The notes beneath the pieces are model-generated. The model was not told the origin of the DNA. It saw only the letters and a list, made by a program, of their open reading frames with translations, and did not search any database. A program made the position numbers and the translations under genes. From the IMG/VR virus record IMGVR_UViG_3300017728_000004, positions 1-62,607 of that record: DNA of 62,607 bases, one strand, 5' to 3'. Positions 40,292 through 48,211 of the stretch are shown here, one piece after another. Numbering within the stretch: the first letter of the stretch is position 1; every line of letters begins with the position of its first letter. The stretch is from a virus.

Positions 40292-40504
40292 ATGCACCAT
40301 GTATTATATGAATGGAGTGAATTAGTGGAAATAGATAAACACGTAGAACAGTTAGATCTTGCCATTAATGCAATCGATCAACTCACTACATCATTACAAC
40401 TCACTGATAACAATTCTCTACTGAATGCATCCCTAGTTTCTATTAGATTAGAACTACAATCACAGGTAGATGAAATCCTCTCCCAATTCCCTAATTACAA
40501 ATGA
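40292..40504 (+). CDS. Small helical phage protein
   Basis: A 70 aa protein, leucine/isoleucine-rich helix pattern (VEQLDLAINAIDQL, LVSIRLELQSQVDEIL), likely a coiled coil. Overlaps the next ATG by 4 bases. Confidence 0.55.
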   Translation: MHHVLYEWSELVEIDKHVEQLDLAINAIDQLTTSLQLTDNNSLLNASLVSIRLELQSQVDEILSQFPNYK

Positions 40505-40740
40505 CAAAATCTACAATAGAGGACTTCCAGTTAGGTGAAACAATTACATACAGAAATACGACTGGATACATAACTTTCATTGATCAGCAATATATTACTT
40601 ACTGCGTCAAAGAAACTAATCTACCTCCCAAAGTAGCACAACATTCTAAACGTCCCACAAATCAAGTCAATGTCCTCATCTACCGACAATACTGGCACCT
40701 CATTCAGTCAACAACTCCAGTACATCAAAATGACAACTAA
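40501..40740 (+). CDS. Small phage protein
   Basis: A 79 aa protein with short beta strands (GETITYRNTTGYITF, YITYCVKETN) and a QVNVLIYRQYWHL end, as in small SH3-like or OB-like folds. Unknown function. Overlaps the next mini-frame by 11 bases. Confidence 0.5.
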   Translation: MTKSTIEDFQLGETITYRNTTGYITFIDQQYITYCVKETNLPPKVAQHSKRPTNQVNVLIYRQYWHLIQSTTPVHQNDN

Positions 40741-40822
40741 AGAGATCACTTCTATCCTGTGGAATAACTGGAGAGATTATATCATCAAACAACGTATAAA
40801 CAACCGTACAGACACTAATTAA
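40730..40822 (+). CDS. Mini-frame, possible peptide
   Basis: A 30-codon frame (TTKEITSILWNNWRDY) starting inside the previous gene. Kept at low confidence because it continues the overlap chain and ends just before the DnaA-box-like repeat. Confidence 0.3.
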   Translation: MTTKEITSILWNNWRDYIIKQRINNRTDTN

Positions 40823-40824
40823 TA

Positions 40825-40858
40825 GTTTTCCACAGATATCCGCGTAATTGTGGAAAAC
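40825..40858. repeat. Inverted pair of DnaA-box-like sequences
   Basis: GTTTTCCACA (40825-40834) and its exact complement TGTGGAAAAC (40849-40858) enclose 14 bases. TTTTCCACA matches the cyanobacterial DnaA-box type. There is no T-run after it, so it is not a typical terminator. It sits in a 231-base gap without genes (40823-41053), ahead of the consensus promoter at 40981. Confidence 0.7.
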
Positions 40859-40980
40859 CCTTTATAAACCTATTAGTGTTCTTTATCTCTCGTTAATGTC
40901 CTCTGCTGTTGTACTCTTAGCACGCATCCTATCAGATGTCAATGCCTGTCAGAATACGCAGATAATTATCAGAAACCCTC

Positions 40981-41030
40981 TTGACAATATCTGACTTATG
41001 CCCTATAATAACACTGTAAGGGTTCAGAAA
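40981..41030 (+). promoter_or_regulatory. Perfect sigma70 promoter with conserved leader
   Basis: TTGACA (40981-40986), exactly 17 bases, TATAAT (41004-41009): a full consensus. It is followed by AACACTGTAAGGGTTCA (41010-41026), the leader shared with the cp12 promoter at 6722. It drives the gene at 41054. Confidence 0.88.
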
Positions 41031-41053
41031 CACCCCTTGTATCTTTCCCACTT

Positions 41054-41257
41054 ATGCAATACATTATCTACGACAACACAGATACACTTAGAGCATCCTT
41101 TGTAAGTGTCTACGACCTTGAGAAGTTCATCGATGGTATCAGAAACTCTCGGGGAGATAACTACCCAAACACTCCGAGAATGTCAACCTTTGATTACATC
41201 AAGTCTATCGGATGGTTCTGGGAGGTAGTTGACAAAAGTGCAGAGGTTAGTGTATAA
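41054..41257 (+). CDS. Small phage early protein
   Basis: A 67 aa protein under the strongest promoter in the window. Start MQYIIYDNTDTLRAS, middle VYDLEKFIDGIRN, end SIGWFWEVVDKS; probably a small alpha/beta fold. Unknown function, but promoter strength suggests an immediate-early role. Confidence 0.65.
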   Translation: MQYIIYDNTDTLRASFVSVYDLEKFIDGIRNSRGDNYPNTPRMSTFDYIKSIGWFWEVVDKSAEVSV

Positions 41258-41447
41258 TAGTAGAAGCAATCGGAGGACCTGTGAGTAACACTTAGCGACA
41301 GTTGTTAAATGTTATAAATGGCAGTATATTGGCCCCCGTAAATATAAAAAAGGGCCATAACCTAACCTACAAAGGTTCCCCAGAGAGGGTTATATATTAT
41401 TCACTAAACGATTTACAAGGACCACAAAAAAATTCTGAGATAAAAAA
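41258..41447 (+). other. Structured non-coding region
   Basis: 190 bases without a convincing frame. A first hairpin pairs TGGCCC (41330-41335) with GGGCCA (41352-41357) around a 16-base A-rich loop. A second nested structure pairs ATAACC (41357-41362) with GGTTAT (41388-41393) and holds an inner hairpin AACCT-ACAA-AGGTT (41364-41377). GTTATAAATGG at 41311 is a poor late-promoter match. It may be a regulatory RNA, an RNA-processing site or part of an origin. Confidence 0.55.
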
Positions 41448-41666
41448 ATGGATTCTAAGACCCGTGTAGAGAGACAAGACATCAGAGTATGGGCAATAGA
41501 GCAATTAATTGGGCATGAGTCATTTTTAGATCCTCGGATGTATGCCTGTGCTGACTATTATGCATCGTCGTATGCATCTCAAGTTGTAGAAGATCTATAT
41601 ACCTTATGGGTAGAGTGGAAAACGAAAAACCCCACAGATAACCCTCAGATCAGAAATCGCCTATAG
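41448..41666 (+). CDS. Small phage protein
   Basis: A 72 aa protein (MDSKTRVERQDIRVW, then YACADYYASSYASQVVEDLYTLW). Helical and Tyr/Ala-rich. Follows the structured region; function unknown. Confidence 0.6.
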   Translation: MDSKTRVERQDIRVWAIEQLIGHESFLDPRMYACADYYASSYASQVVEDLYTLWVEWKTKNPTDNPQIRNRL

Positions 41667-41670
41667 AAGT

Positions 41671-41841
41671 ATGTCCCAAAGATTCACAACAACCTTAGAG
41701 GAAGACGACTACGGAGATCTCATCCTCAATATACCATATGATGTATGTGAAGCAATGGGATGGGATATTGGTACAAGTCTAGACTATGAAATGACCGAGG
41801 ATGGACTCGGATTTATATTAAGGAAAACAGCAGATGAGTGA
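41671..41841 (+). CDS. AbrB/MazE-like DNA-binding protein
   Basis: A 56 aa frame with the swapped-hairpin pattern of AbrB/SpoVT/MazE: LILNIPYDVCEAMGW, then IGTSLDYEMTEDG and LGFILRK. No toxin partner is adjacent, so a transcriptional regulator role is more likely than antitoxin. Its last bases overlap the next gene. Confidence 0.5.
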   Translation: MSQRFTTTLEEDDYGDLILNIPYDVCEAMGWDIGTSLDYEMTEDGLGFILRKTADE

Positions 41842-42088
41842 GAAGATTACAGATCAAGTTGAAGAGCAGGCAGAGGTTAATGTAGGGGAAACGTTACTCA
41901 CAGTCAATGAGTGCCTGATTGCCATCCACAAGCGCCTAGAAGCACTCGAAAAGCATGTGAGTGAGTTACCTACTCCAGACAAGACTTATTACAAACCAGA
42001 GGGGTATGAGGACTATCTCAATCTAGCTGGTAATTTGAAAGAAATCTATCGGAGGATCGGAGAGTTAGAGAATGGGATGCAAAACTAG
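41834..42088 (+). CDS. Small coiled-coil phage protein
   Basis: An 84 aa protein with heptad-like segments (LIAIHKRLEALEKHV and AGNLKEIYRRIGELE). It overlaps both neighbours (8 and 17 bases). It may be a structural accessory or chaperone for the following large virion protein. Confidence 0.55.
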   Translation: MSEKITDQVEEQAEVNVGETLLTVNECLIAIHKRLEALEKHVSELPTPDKTYYKPEGYEDYLNLAGNLKEIYRRIGELENGMQN

Positions 42089-44843
42089 AGGGTACAACTT
42101 TGGACTATGTGCTGGGTTCAGTGGAATTAACCCTGAGCATTGTGCTCATTACACTCCGATTGGTGGTGTAACATTTGAGTATAAAGAATATCCTCAGAAT
42201 GTAATTAGACAGGGGGACTACGAGATTCCTGATAGGGAAGATAATCGGGTAATGTATCCGTATAATCTGGAGTCAGTAACACCTGCAACGGGAGGAACCA
42301 CAGGATCAGGTAGTGGTATATCTGCAGCGAACTGTGGGAAGTTATCAAAACCCGATCCTTGTGCTTCTGGATTCGGAGGGGCCGACGGCGCGGTCTCCAC
42401 ACTGATCACAGACTGGTTTCCTACTGAGTTATCATTTGATTTTAACTTCTCAGACACTTGGTTTTCTTATTTGTATGATACTTCAGTCAAGTCAGGTATT
42501 GTAGGGACACCTTGTTATTATATTGAGACAGAAACTAGCAGCAGCAGTTCAGGAGGGAGCGGCAGTCGTCAGATTTGCCATCCTTGTACTTTGTTTACAT
42601 CTACACCTGCAGAGACTCAGATAACATATACAGCAGAAGAGGACCTTACAGGCGATCCTGATTGCCCTCATCCAACGTTATTTGCTATTGATACAAACTC
42701 TGACAAGATAGTCTTTTCTTATGATCAGTTATCTACGACTCTTCCTAATGGTGCAACTGACTTTGCATTAAGTTATGATGGTGTTACCTATACAGATGCA
42801 TGGGATCCAGATAATGAGAATCCTATTGAATATGAATCGAGTCAAAATCCTTGGCAGGCAGGTGATGAGGCAGCAAGTGAGTTTGAAATCTATGACTTCA
42901 CTAGTGGTGCAACTAAATCCGACTTCATTGTAAAGGCACGAGTTGAACCTATCTTTGATGATACAGGTGCTGCCACTGTGTTTAGTGGTACTAAATGGAT
43001 CATTACTGAGTTATTGAATCCTGGAACTGGTTATGCAGTTGGTGATGTATTCCAAATGACATTGTTGCATAGTCATCCTGATAACAGTCAGACGACTTTG
43101 ACTATGAATATCAAGGTAACTGGTATTGGTCCTGTAGATAATGTGACGAGTACAACTGGTTTTGATGTGCTACGAGTCAATGATAAGATCAATGGACATA
43201 CAATTACTCGTACATTCCATACAGATGATGAAAATTTCAAGTATCACGTTGTATATCTTGATGGGGACGGATTAGATTTTACCAAAGATACACAATACAG
43301 TTCAGATCGTAACCACGATATCACAGTAGTAGCGGGATATGGTATTAAAGATCGTGCATGTCTAGTAGGTCTGTATGAATTTCTAAACAAATCTATACAA
43401 TTTCTAACTGCAGACGTTAATAAGAATGCAGCAAGCGCATTTAATAGTATATTTCAACCTATTGGGTTTGCTACAGTCACTAATGGAGCAGTTACAGGAC
43501 TTTCCTTTGATGGGCAAGTCATGGGTTTAGATGTAACTAACATTAAAAGAAACCGAAGAAACTCATATAGTGACGCTGATAACGTTTCATTGACTGGTGG
43601 AGATGGATCTGGGTGTGTTGTTAACATCGTAACGGATGATAACGGGATGATTTCCGAAGTTATTATTGTAGATCCTGGTTCTGGTTATAACATTGGTAAT
43701 GTATTAGAGATTCCTGGTAGTCAGAGACCGTCAGGAACTCCTAAAAATGCTCTTATTGATGTCATTCTTGCATCTAGACCTGGTTCTGGGTTTGAAAATC
43801 TTAAGGTAGAACCCATTTTAGAGATTAGTCCGTCTCCACTTGCACCAATAGATGATAATAATGATGCAAAAGTGGATGCAACCTTCGTAGGTGGTTCTGT
43901 AAGTTCTGTACTTATCACAAAAGGCGGTATAGGGTATGATCAACTAAACCCACCTACGGTGACTGTTAACAATATTAACGATCCTATTCAGATTACTGTT
44001 GAAAATGATGGGTTTAATCCAAATTTGGTGGATGACTATCAAGGTATCTTAAACAGTTTACCCGAAGGAAGACCCGAATCACCAAAAATTTCCGCCGATG
44101 ATTTGCAAAGTATTGAAGATTCCTATAGTTTTGTTCCAGAATCGACGGATGTAGTCAATCAGAGTCCTAAATTTGAAGTAAAGATGGACCCTGAAAACGA
44201 AAGAGTCGAACAATTACCGCAACACAAGTATAGTTCTGATGCAACTACCCCTCTAAAGGAGATTATGAGGAATGATTGGGACACAACTTACCTAAAAGAT
44301 GTTCCAATTGATGCAGAATACAAGCAAGTGTTCCCTGATGAGATAGCAAGATCGAATGAACAGATCTCTGATGACATTGATTCTATAACACAACAGCAAA
44401 TTCCTGCATTTCAGGAACTTCCAGAGACTAAACTTGAGACCTGTGTAGGAAGTTTTACCAATTTACCTACCGCATCTCCGTTCACTAAATATATTATGCG
44501 TCAATATCGTCCTGATCCCGCAAAGGTCACGGAAATACAGGTTTCTTTGACTTGTACTCCTCAAGATATTGGTTGTGGTCACATTGTATGTGCTCCTCCA
44601 GCGCTATCGCCAGGATATTCTGAGACACTTGGTACGGGTACATTCACAACTGACCCTGAAACAGGTGAATCAACGGAAGATACGGAGACAACAACATACA
44701 GTTATGCAATGTCAGCATTACTTGGACCTGGAGCACAACCATGGACTGCTACTGGAAGTATGAAAATCTTCCATGACTTGACTAGAGACGCCCAAACTGT
44801 TATACTTGCAACTGATGCATACGGAAATCCCTTCGCAACTTAA
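42072..44843 (+). CDS. Large virion structural protein
   Basis: A 923 aa protein starting inside the preceding gene. A Cys-containing N-terminus (MGCKTRGYNFGLCAG, CAHYTPIGG), Gly/Ser linker zones (about 75-165), and beta modules with DPGSGYNIGNVLEI and GGIGYDQLNPPTVTV. These GxGY...PP repeats are the same type as those in the giant protein at 48.2 kb, so the two may share an assembly context. The end is acidic and Pro-rich. No catalytic motif. It precedes the PAAR tip and baseplate genes and is likely a baseplate or fibre component. Confidence 0.65.
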   Translation: MGCKTRGYNFGLCAGFSGINPEHCAHYTPIGGVTFEYKEYPQNVIRQGDYEIPDREDNRVMYPYNLESVTPATGGTTGSGSGISAANCGKLSKPDPCASGFGGADGAVSTLITDWFPTELSFDFNFSDTWFSYLYDTSVKSGIVGTPCYYIETETSSSSSGGSGSRQICHPCTLFTSTPAETQITYTAEEDLTGDPDCPHPTLFAIDTNSDKIVFSYDQLSTTLPNGATDFALSYDGVTYTDAWDPDNENPIEYESSQNPWQAGDEAASEFEIYDFTSGATKSDFIVKARVEPIFDDTGAATVFSGTKWIITELLNPGTGYAVGDVFQMTLLHSHPDNSQTTLTMNIKVTGIGPVDNVTSTTGFDVLRVNDKINGHTITRTFHTDDENFKYHVVYLDGDGLDFTKDTQYSSDRNHDITVVAGYGIKDRACLVGLYEFLNKSIQFLTADVNKNAASAFNSIFQPIGFATVTNGAVTGLSFDGQVMGLDVTNIKRNRRNSYSDADNVSLTGGDGSGCVVNIVTDDNGMISEVIIVDPGSGYNIGNVLEIPGSQRPSGTPKNALIDVILASRPGSGFENLKVEPILEISPSPLAPIDDNNDAKVDATFVGGSVSSVLITKGGIGYDQLNPPTVTVNNINDPIQITVENDGFNPNLVDDYQGILNSLPEGRPESPKISADDLQSIEDSYSFVPESTDVVNQSPKFEVKMDPENERVEQLPQHKYSSDATTPLKEIMRNDWDTTYLKDVPIDAEYKQVFPDEIARSNEQISDDIDSITQQQIPAFQELPETKLETCVGSFTNLPTASPFTKYIMRQYRPDPAKVTEIQVSLTCTPQDIGCGHIVCAPPALSPGYSETLGTGTFTTDPETGESTEDTETTTYSYAMSALLGPGAQPWTATGSMKIFHDLTRDAQTVILATDAYGNPFAT

Positions 44844-44846
44844 AAT

Positions 44847-45398
44847 ATGCCTGGATTGATGGCTGGAATATTCATGGGCACCTGTAGTGGTCATGGAACT
44901 GGTGTTGGAGCATCTCACCACCCTGGATTGGGTGGAGGTGTATTACCTAATTGCCCACACCCATCACTAAGCCCCACGGTCGTCGCCTCACCACTACCTG
45001 CAGTTAATGCAGTTGCTATTTGGCCACCAGTACCACAATTACCTTTGGGTGTCGCAAAAGCAGTTGCTGCTAAAGTCTTCATTAATAAGAAGGTTCCTAT
45101 TGTAGATTTGGATATTTTAACTCCTCATCCAACACCTACTCAGTTTACTACAACATCTGTAGGTGAAAAATGCCTTGTAACTCTCAACACACCTGCTTGG
45201 TGGTGTACTGTTGGTATAACTGGCGGTAGAGAAGCACCCATTGGGCATGCGAGGAAAGCACTGGCAACTAGCAAGACTGTCTTTATTGGCAAAGTCAATG
45301 CAACACGCTTTGGAGATCCTCTAGGAGACGGGACACCAGCGTTCCCGTGTCTGTCTGTCATCACTGGTTCAAGTCCTAATGTTTTTATTGGAATTTAA
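44847..45398 (+). CDS. 5.4: PAAR-type spike tip (gp5.4-like)
   Basis: A 183 aa protein rich in Pro, Gly, His and Cys. GHGTGVGASHHPGLGGG, then PNCPHPSLSP, LTPHPTPTQF, and late PIGHARKAL and GDPLGDGTPAFPC supply the His/Cys residues expected for the zinc site of a PAAR cone. PAAR proteins sharpen the tip of gp5/VgrG-type spikes. Typical gp5.4 is about 97 aa, so this form carries additional sequence. It lies 32 kb from the gp5-like gene. Confidence 0.65.
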   Translation: MPGLMAGIFMGTCSGHGTGVGASHHPGLGGGVLPNCPHPSLSPTVVASPLPAVNAVAIWPPVPQLPLGVAKAVAAKVFINKKVPIVDLDILTPHPTPTQFTTTSVGEKCLVTLNTPAWWCTVGITGGREAPIGHARKALATSKTVFIGKVNATRFGDPLGDGTPAFPCLSVITGSSPNVFIGI

Positions 45399-45401
45399 TT
45401 A

Positions 45402-45548
45402 ATGGCAAAAGTTACAAAAACGTTTTCTGGCGACAATATGATCGAAAGTCGTCCTAAGAAGACCCGCCAAGGTCGTGGAGCACATACCAAATATGCTTCG
45501 ACTAGTAGAAACAACGCTCGAAAGCGTTATCGTGGTCAAGGACGATAA
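45402..45548 (+). CDS. Small basic phage protein
   Basis: A 48 aa, Arg/Lys-rich protein (SRPKKTRQGRGAHTK, RNNARKRYRGQGR) likely to bind nucleic acid. The stop codon is inside a late promoter. Confidence 0.6.
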   Translation: MAKVTKTFSGDNMIESRPKKTRQGRGAHTKYASTSRNNARKRYRGQGR

Positions 45549-45551
45549 ATA
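45545..45551 (+). promoter_or_regulatory. T4-type late promoter
   Basis: ATAAATA in CGATAAATAAAAGG, overlapping the stop of the basic gene; it would transcribe the gp25-gp6-giant gene unit. Confidence 0.6.
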
Positions 45552-45557
45552 AAAGGG

Positions 45558-45584
45558 ATAGAACCCCTTAAAAAGTTCTATTTT
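45558..45584 (+). terminator. Hairpin with short T-run (weak terminator or leader structure)
   Basis: ATAGAAC (45558-45564) pairs with GTTCTAT (45575-45581), 10-base loop, then TTTT. It lies within the expected leader of the late promoter, so it may attenuate early read-through. Confidence 0.5.
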
Positions 45585-45601
45585 ATATTAAATGGAGGCA
45601 C

Positions 45602-45760
45602 ATGGGGTTAAATCACGTTCCCGATCACAATTCTGATATGATGAAACAGGATTTTGGCACGGTTGTATTAATTACAGACGTTAAATCCGATCAGTATCTC
45701 AATTTGTATAAGGGTAATCGACAAACACAAAAGACTGAGAATCTCAGAAAATGGCGTTAA
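45602..45760 (+). CDS. Small phage protein
   Basis: A 52 aa frame from ATG 45602 behind GGAGG (MGLNHVPDHNSDMMK, TVVLITDVKSDQY). It overlaps gp25 by 10 bases. An earlier ATG (45592) meets a stop soon. Unknown role; likely baseplate-linked because of coupling with gp25. Confidence 0.55.
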   Translation: MGLNHVPDHNSDMMKQDFGTVVLITDVKSDQYLNLYKGNRQTQKTENLRKWR

Positions 45761-46170
45761 AGAAAATTGGGGGTAAGGATCTAACCGTATCACGAAAATT
45801 CGTAGATTTGGCAATTAATTTCTCCAGAAATCCCTTTACAGATGATGTATCAGCAGTAAAGAATGAAGGTGCTATCAAACAGGCAATCAAAAACCTGATT
45901 TTGACGACACCTGGGGAAAAACCCTTTCAACCCATTTTCGGATCTAAAGTTAACGCCTTGTTATTTGAACCTTTAGATCCATTCACTGCAGATGCTCTTG
46001 AAGAAGAGATCATAAATACCATTAAACAACACGAACCTAGAGTACAACTTGAAAATGTTTTTGTGACTCCTGTTTATGAAGGTAATAAAATTAATATTAC
46101 TATTGAATATAAAGTAGTCGGGTTACCCATTGTCGAAACAATAAACTTTGTTTTACAGAGACCTGAGTAA
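45751..46170 (+). CDS. 25: Baseplate wedge protein gp25
   Basis: A 139 aa protein, close to T4 gp25 (132 aa). LAINFSRNPFTDDVSAVK, GAIKQAIKNLILTTPGEKP, FGSKVNALLFEP and INTIKQHEPRV match the gp25/lysozyme-like wedge family shared by contractile tails. gp25 binds sheath and gp6/gp53 at the wedge. Its stop overlaps the gp6 start (TAATG). Confidence 0.9.
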   Translation: MALKKIGGKDLTVSRKFVDLAINFSRNPFTDDVSAVKNEGAIKQAIKNLILTTPGEKPFQPIFGSKVNALLFEPLDPFTADALEEEIINTIKQHEPRVQLENVFVTPVYEGNKINITIEYKVVGLPIVETINFVLQRPE

Positions 46171-48203
46171 TGCAACCAACCAATTTAACAGCATTAGATT
46201 TTGATGATATCAAATCATCAATCAAATCTTATTTAAGGACACGACCCGAATTTACGGATTATGACTTTAATGGATCAGCGCTGTCGTATTTAATTGACAC
46301 CTTAGCGTATAATACATATTATTCTGCATTCAACGCTAATATGGCGATGAATGAAGCATTTTTACCCTCAGCAACGGTTAGGGATAATGTTGTTAATATT
46401 GCGAAGTTATTAAATTACCTTCCTAGGTCAATTACTACGTCTAAAGCATGTTTAGCGTTTGAATTGCAAACAGTACAGACAAATGGAGCATATCCATCTT
46501 CTGTAGTACTTAAAAAGGGCGCTGTATGTAGTGGTGGTGCTTATATTTGGAACGTTCTTGAAGATATAACTGTTAGTGTTAGTCCTACAACAGGAATTGC
46601 GATATTTGATGCCGTTACTGTTCGTGAGGGTGCTATTGTAACATTCTCATATGTTGTTAACACCTTTGCATCTCAAATTTATAAGGTTCCTTCCGAAGAT
46701 GCTGATATTGAAACTCTTTCTGTAAAAGTGAGACCTAATGAATCTACTACAGAATTTGATCTTTACAATAGAGTCAGTACTATTACGACTTTAACTCCAA
46801 CAACGCGAGCATATTTCCTCAATGAAGGTGAGGACATGCGTTATGAGATTAAGTTTGGTGATGATAGTGTTGGACGTGCTCTGAAAGATGGTGAGGTAGT
46901 AGAATTAGAATATTTGGTTACTTCTGGCACTGCAGCAAATGAAGTGTCTAGATTTAACTTTATTGGTAGAATGGTTGATAGTAATGGCGTTTCATATCAA
47001 GCAGCTCAGATTGAGATTACGGTAAAGGAGAAATCTCAACAGGGTCAACCTGCAGAAACCATAGAATCGATCAAATATAATGCTCCTAGATACTATTCCG
47101 CGCAATATAGAGCAGTCACAGCGCAAGATTACGCAATTATTACCAGAAATCTATATTCTAACGCTAGTTCTGTTGTTGCATATGGTGGAGATGCGTTAAA
47201 TCCTCCTATTTACGGAAAAGTCTATGTTGTCATCAAAACAAAGACGGGATCTTTGCTAAATGACGCTACTAAGAAAGAAATTGCCTCAGATTTAAGAAAA
47301 TATGCGATGGCATCTATCGATCCTGTGGTCATAGATCCTGATGATATGTACATTAATCTAAAACTGTTCGTTTCTTACGATACTGGTTGCGGATCTAACC
47401 CATCAGAAATTAAATCTGATATTAATCTTGCGGTTCAAGATTGGGGAAAACAGACAGCAATCAATAACTTTAACTCAACATTTAGAGCAACTGATTTTGA
47501 GAAAGCAGTAACACTTGCTAATAAATGCGTTAATGATGTTTCTCTTCAAACAACGATTCTAAAATATCTAAACCCAACTCCTAATCAAACTAATACTTAC
47601 TGTATTTCTACTGGATCTGATTTATATAACAGTGCTCCTAGTCAGGACGGCGGTGATGGAACTACTTGTAAGAAAGAACCAATTCTTCTTTCTGGAACTT
47701 TCAGAACTGCGGAAAGACCTGGTGTTGATCAACAATTTGAAGATGATGGTTTTGGTAATCTGAGATCCTTCTACAATACTGGTACTAGAAAGATCTATAC
47801 AAACGATACTGCTGGTACAGTTAACTATGATACGGGTCAAGTCTGTTTTGGTCCTGTTAATGTAATTGGTTCGGGCACTAATGTCCCTCCCGATAGTGCT
47901 ATTACAATCACCGATGTTTCTACTGGATTAGGTGGAGTTACGGATATAACACAAATACCTACTGACATCCAAATCCCTGTTGTATTTGTTCCTGCAAACA
48001 CTGCAACTATTCCTGGTTCTACTCCAGGAACGATCATTAATATTATTACTCCAACAATTACAGTTGTGCCGATTGGAACAAGACCAGTTCCTACAATCCC
48101 TCTAAATAGTTTGACGCCAACGGAATTCAATCAAACCCCTACCACGATTGATATTCCTGACATCGATACCAACGGAAATATCAGTAACACTAGTTGCTTC
48201 TAA
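46170..48203 (+). CDS. 6: Baseplate wedge protein gp6
   Basis: A 677 aa protein (T4 gp6 is 660 aa). The N-terminus DFDDIKSSIKSYLRTRPEF, then GSALSYLIDTLAYNTYY and ANMAMNEAFLPSA with AKLLNYLPRSITTSKA, match gp6/gpJ-type wedge proteins. The C-terminal ~150 residues are an acidic, Pro/Thr-rich extension (INIITPTITVVPIGTRP). gp6 forms the ring that holds baseplate wedges together. The giant gene follows after 8 bases. Confidence 0.9.
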   Translation: MQPTNLTALDFDDIKSSIKSYLRTRPEFTDYDFNGSALSYLIDTLAYNTYYSAFNANMAMNEAFLPSATVRDNVVNIAKLLNYLPRSITTSKACLAFELQTVQTNGAYPSSVVLKKGAVCSGGAYIWNVLEDITVSVSPTTGIAIFDAVTVREGAIVTFSYVVNTFASQIYKVPSEDADIETLSVKVRPNESTTEFDLYNRVSTITTLTPTTRAYFLNEGEDMRYEIKFGDDSVGRALKDGEVVELEYLVTSGTAANEVSRFNFIGRMVDSNGVSYQAAQIEITVKEKSQQGQPAETIESIKYNAPRYYSAQYRAVTAQDYAIITRNLYSNASSVVAYGGDALNPPIYGKVYVVIKTKTGSLLNDATKKEIASDLRKYAMASIDPVVIDPDDMYINLKLFVSYDTGCGSNPSEIKSDINLAVQDWGKQTAINNFNSTFRATDFEKAVTLANKCVNDVSLQTTILKYLNPTPNQTNTYCISTGSDLYNSAPSQDGGDGTTCKKEPILLSGTFRTAERPGVDQQFEDDGFGNLRSFYNTGTRKIYTNDTAGTVNYDTGQVCFGPVNVIGSGTNVPPDSAITITDVSTGLGGVTDITQIPTDIQIPVVFVPANTATIPGSTPGTIINIITPTITVVPIGTRPVPTIPLNSLTPTEFNQTPTTIDIPDIDTNGNISNTSCF

Positions 48204-48211
48204 ATTAAGAG

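Noticed and set aside
41311-41321. GTTATAAATGG as a late promoter
   Set aside because: It lacks the final A of ATAAATA and is far from the next start (41448).
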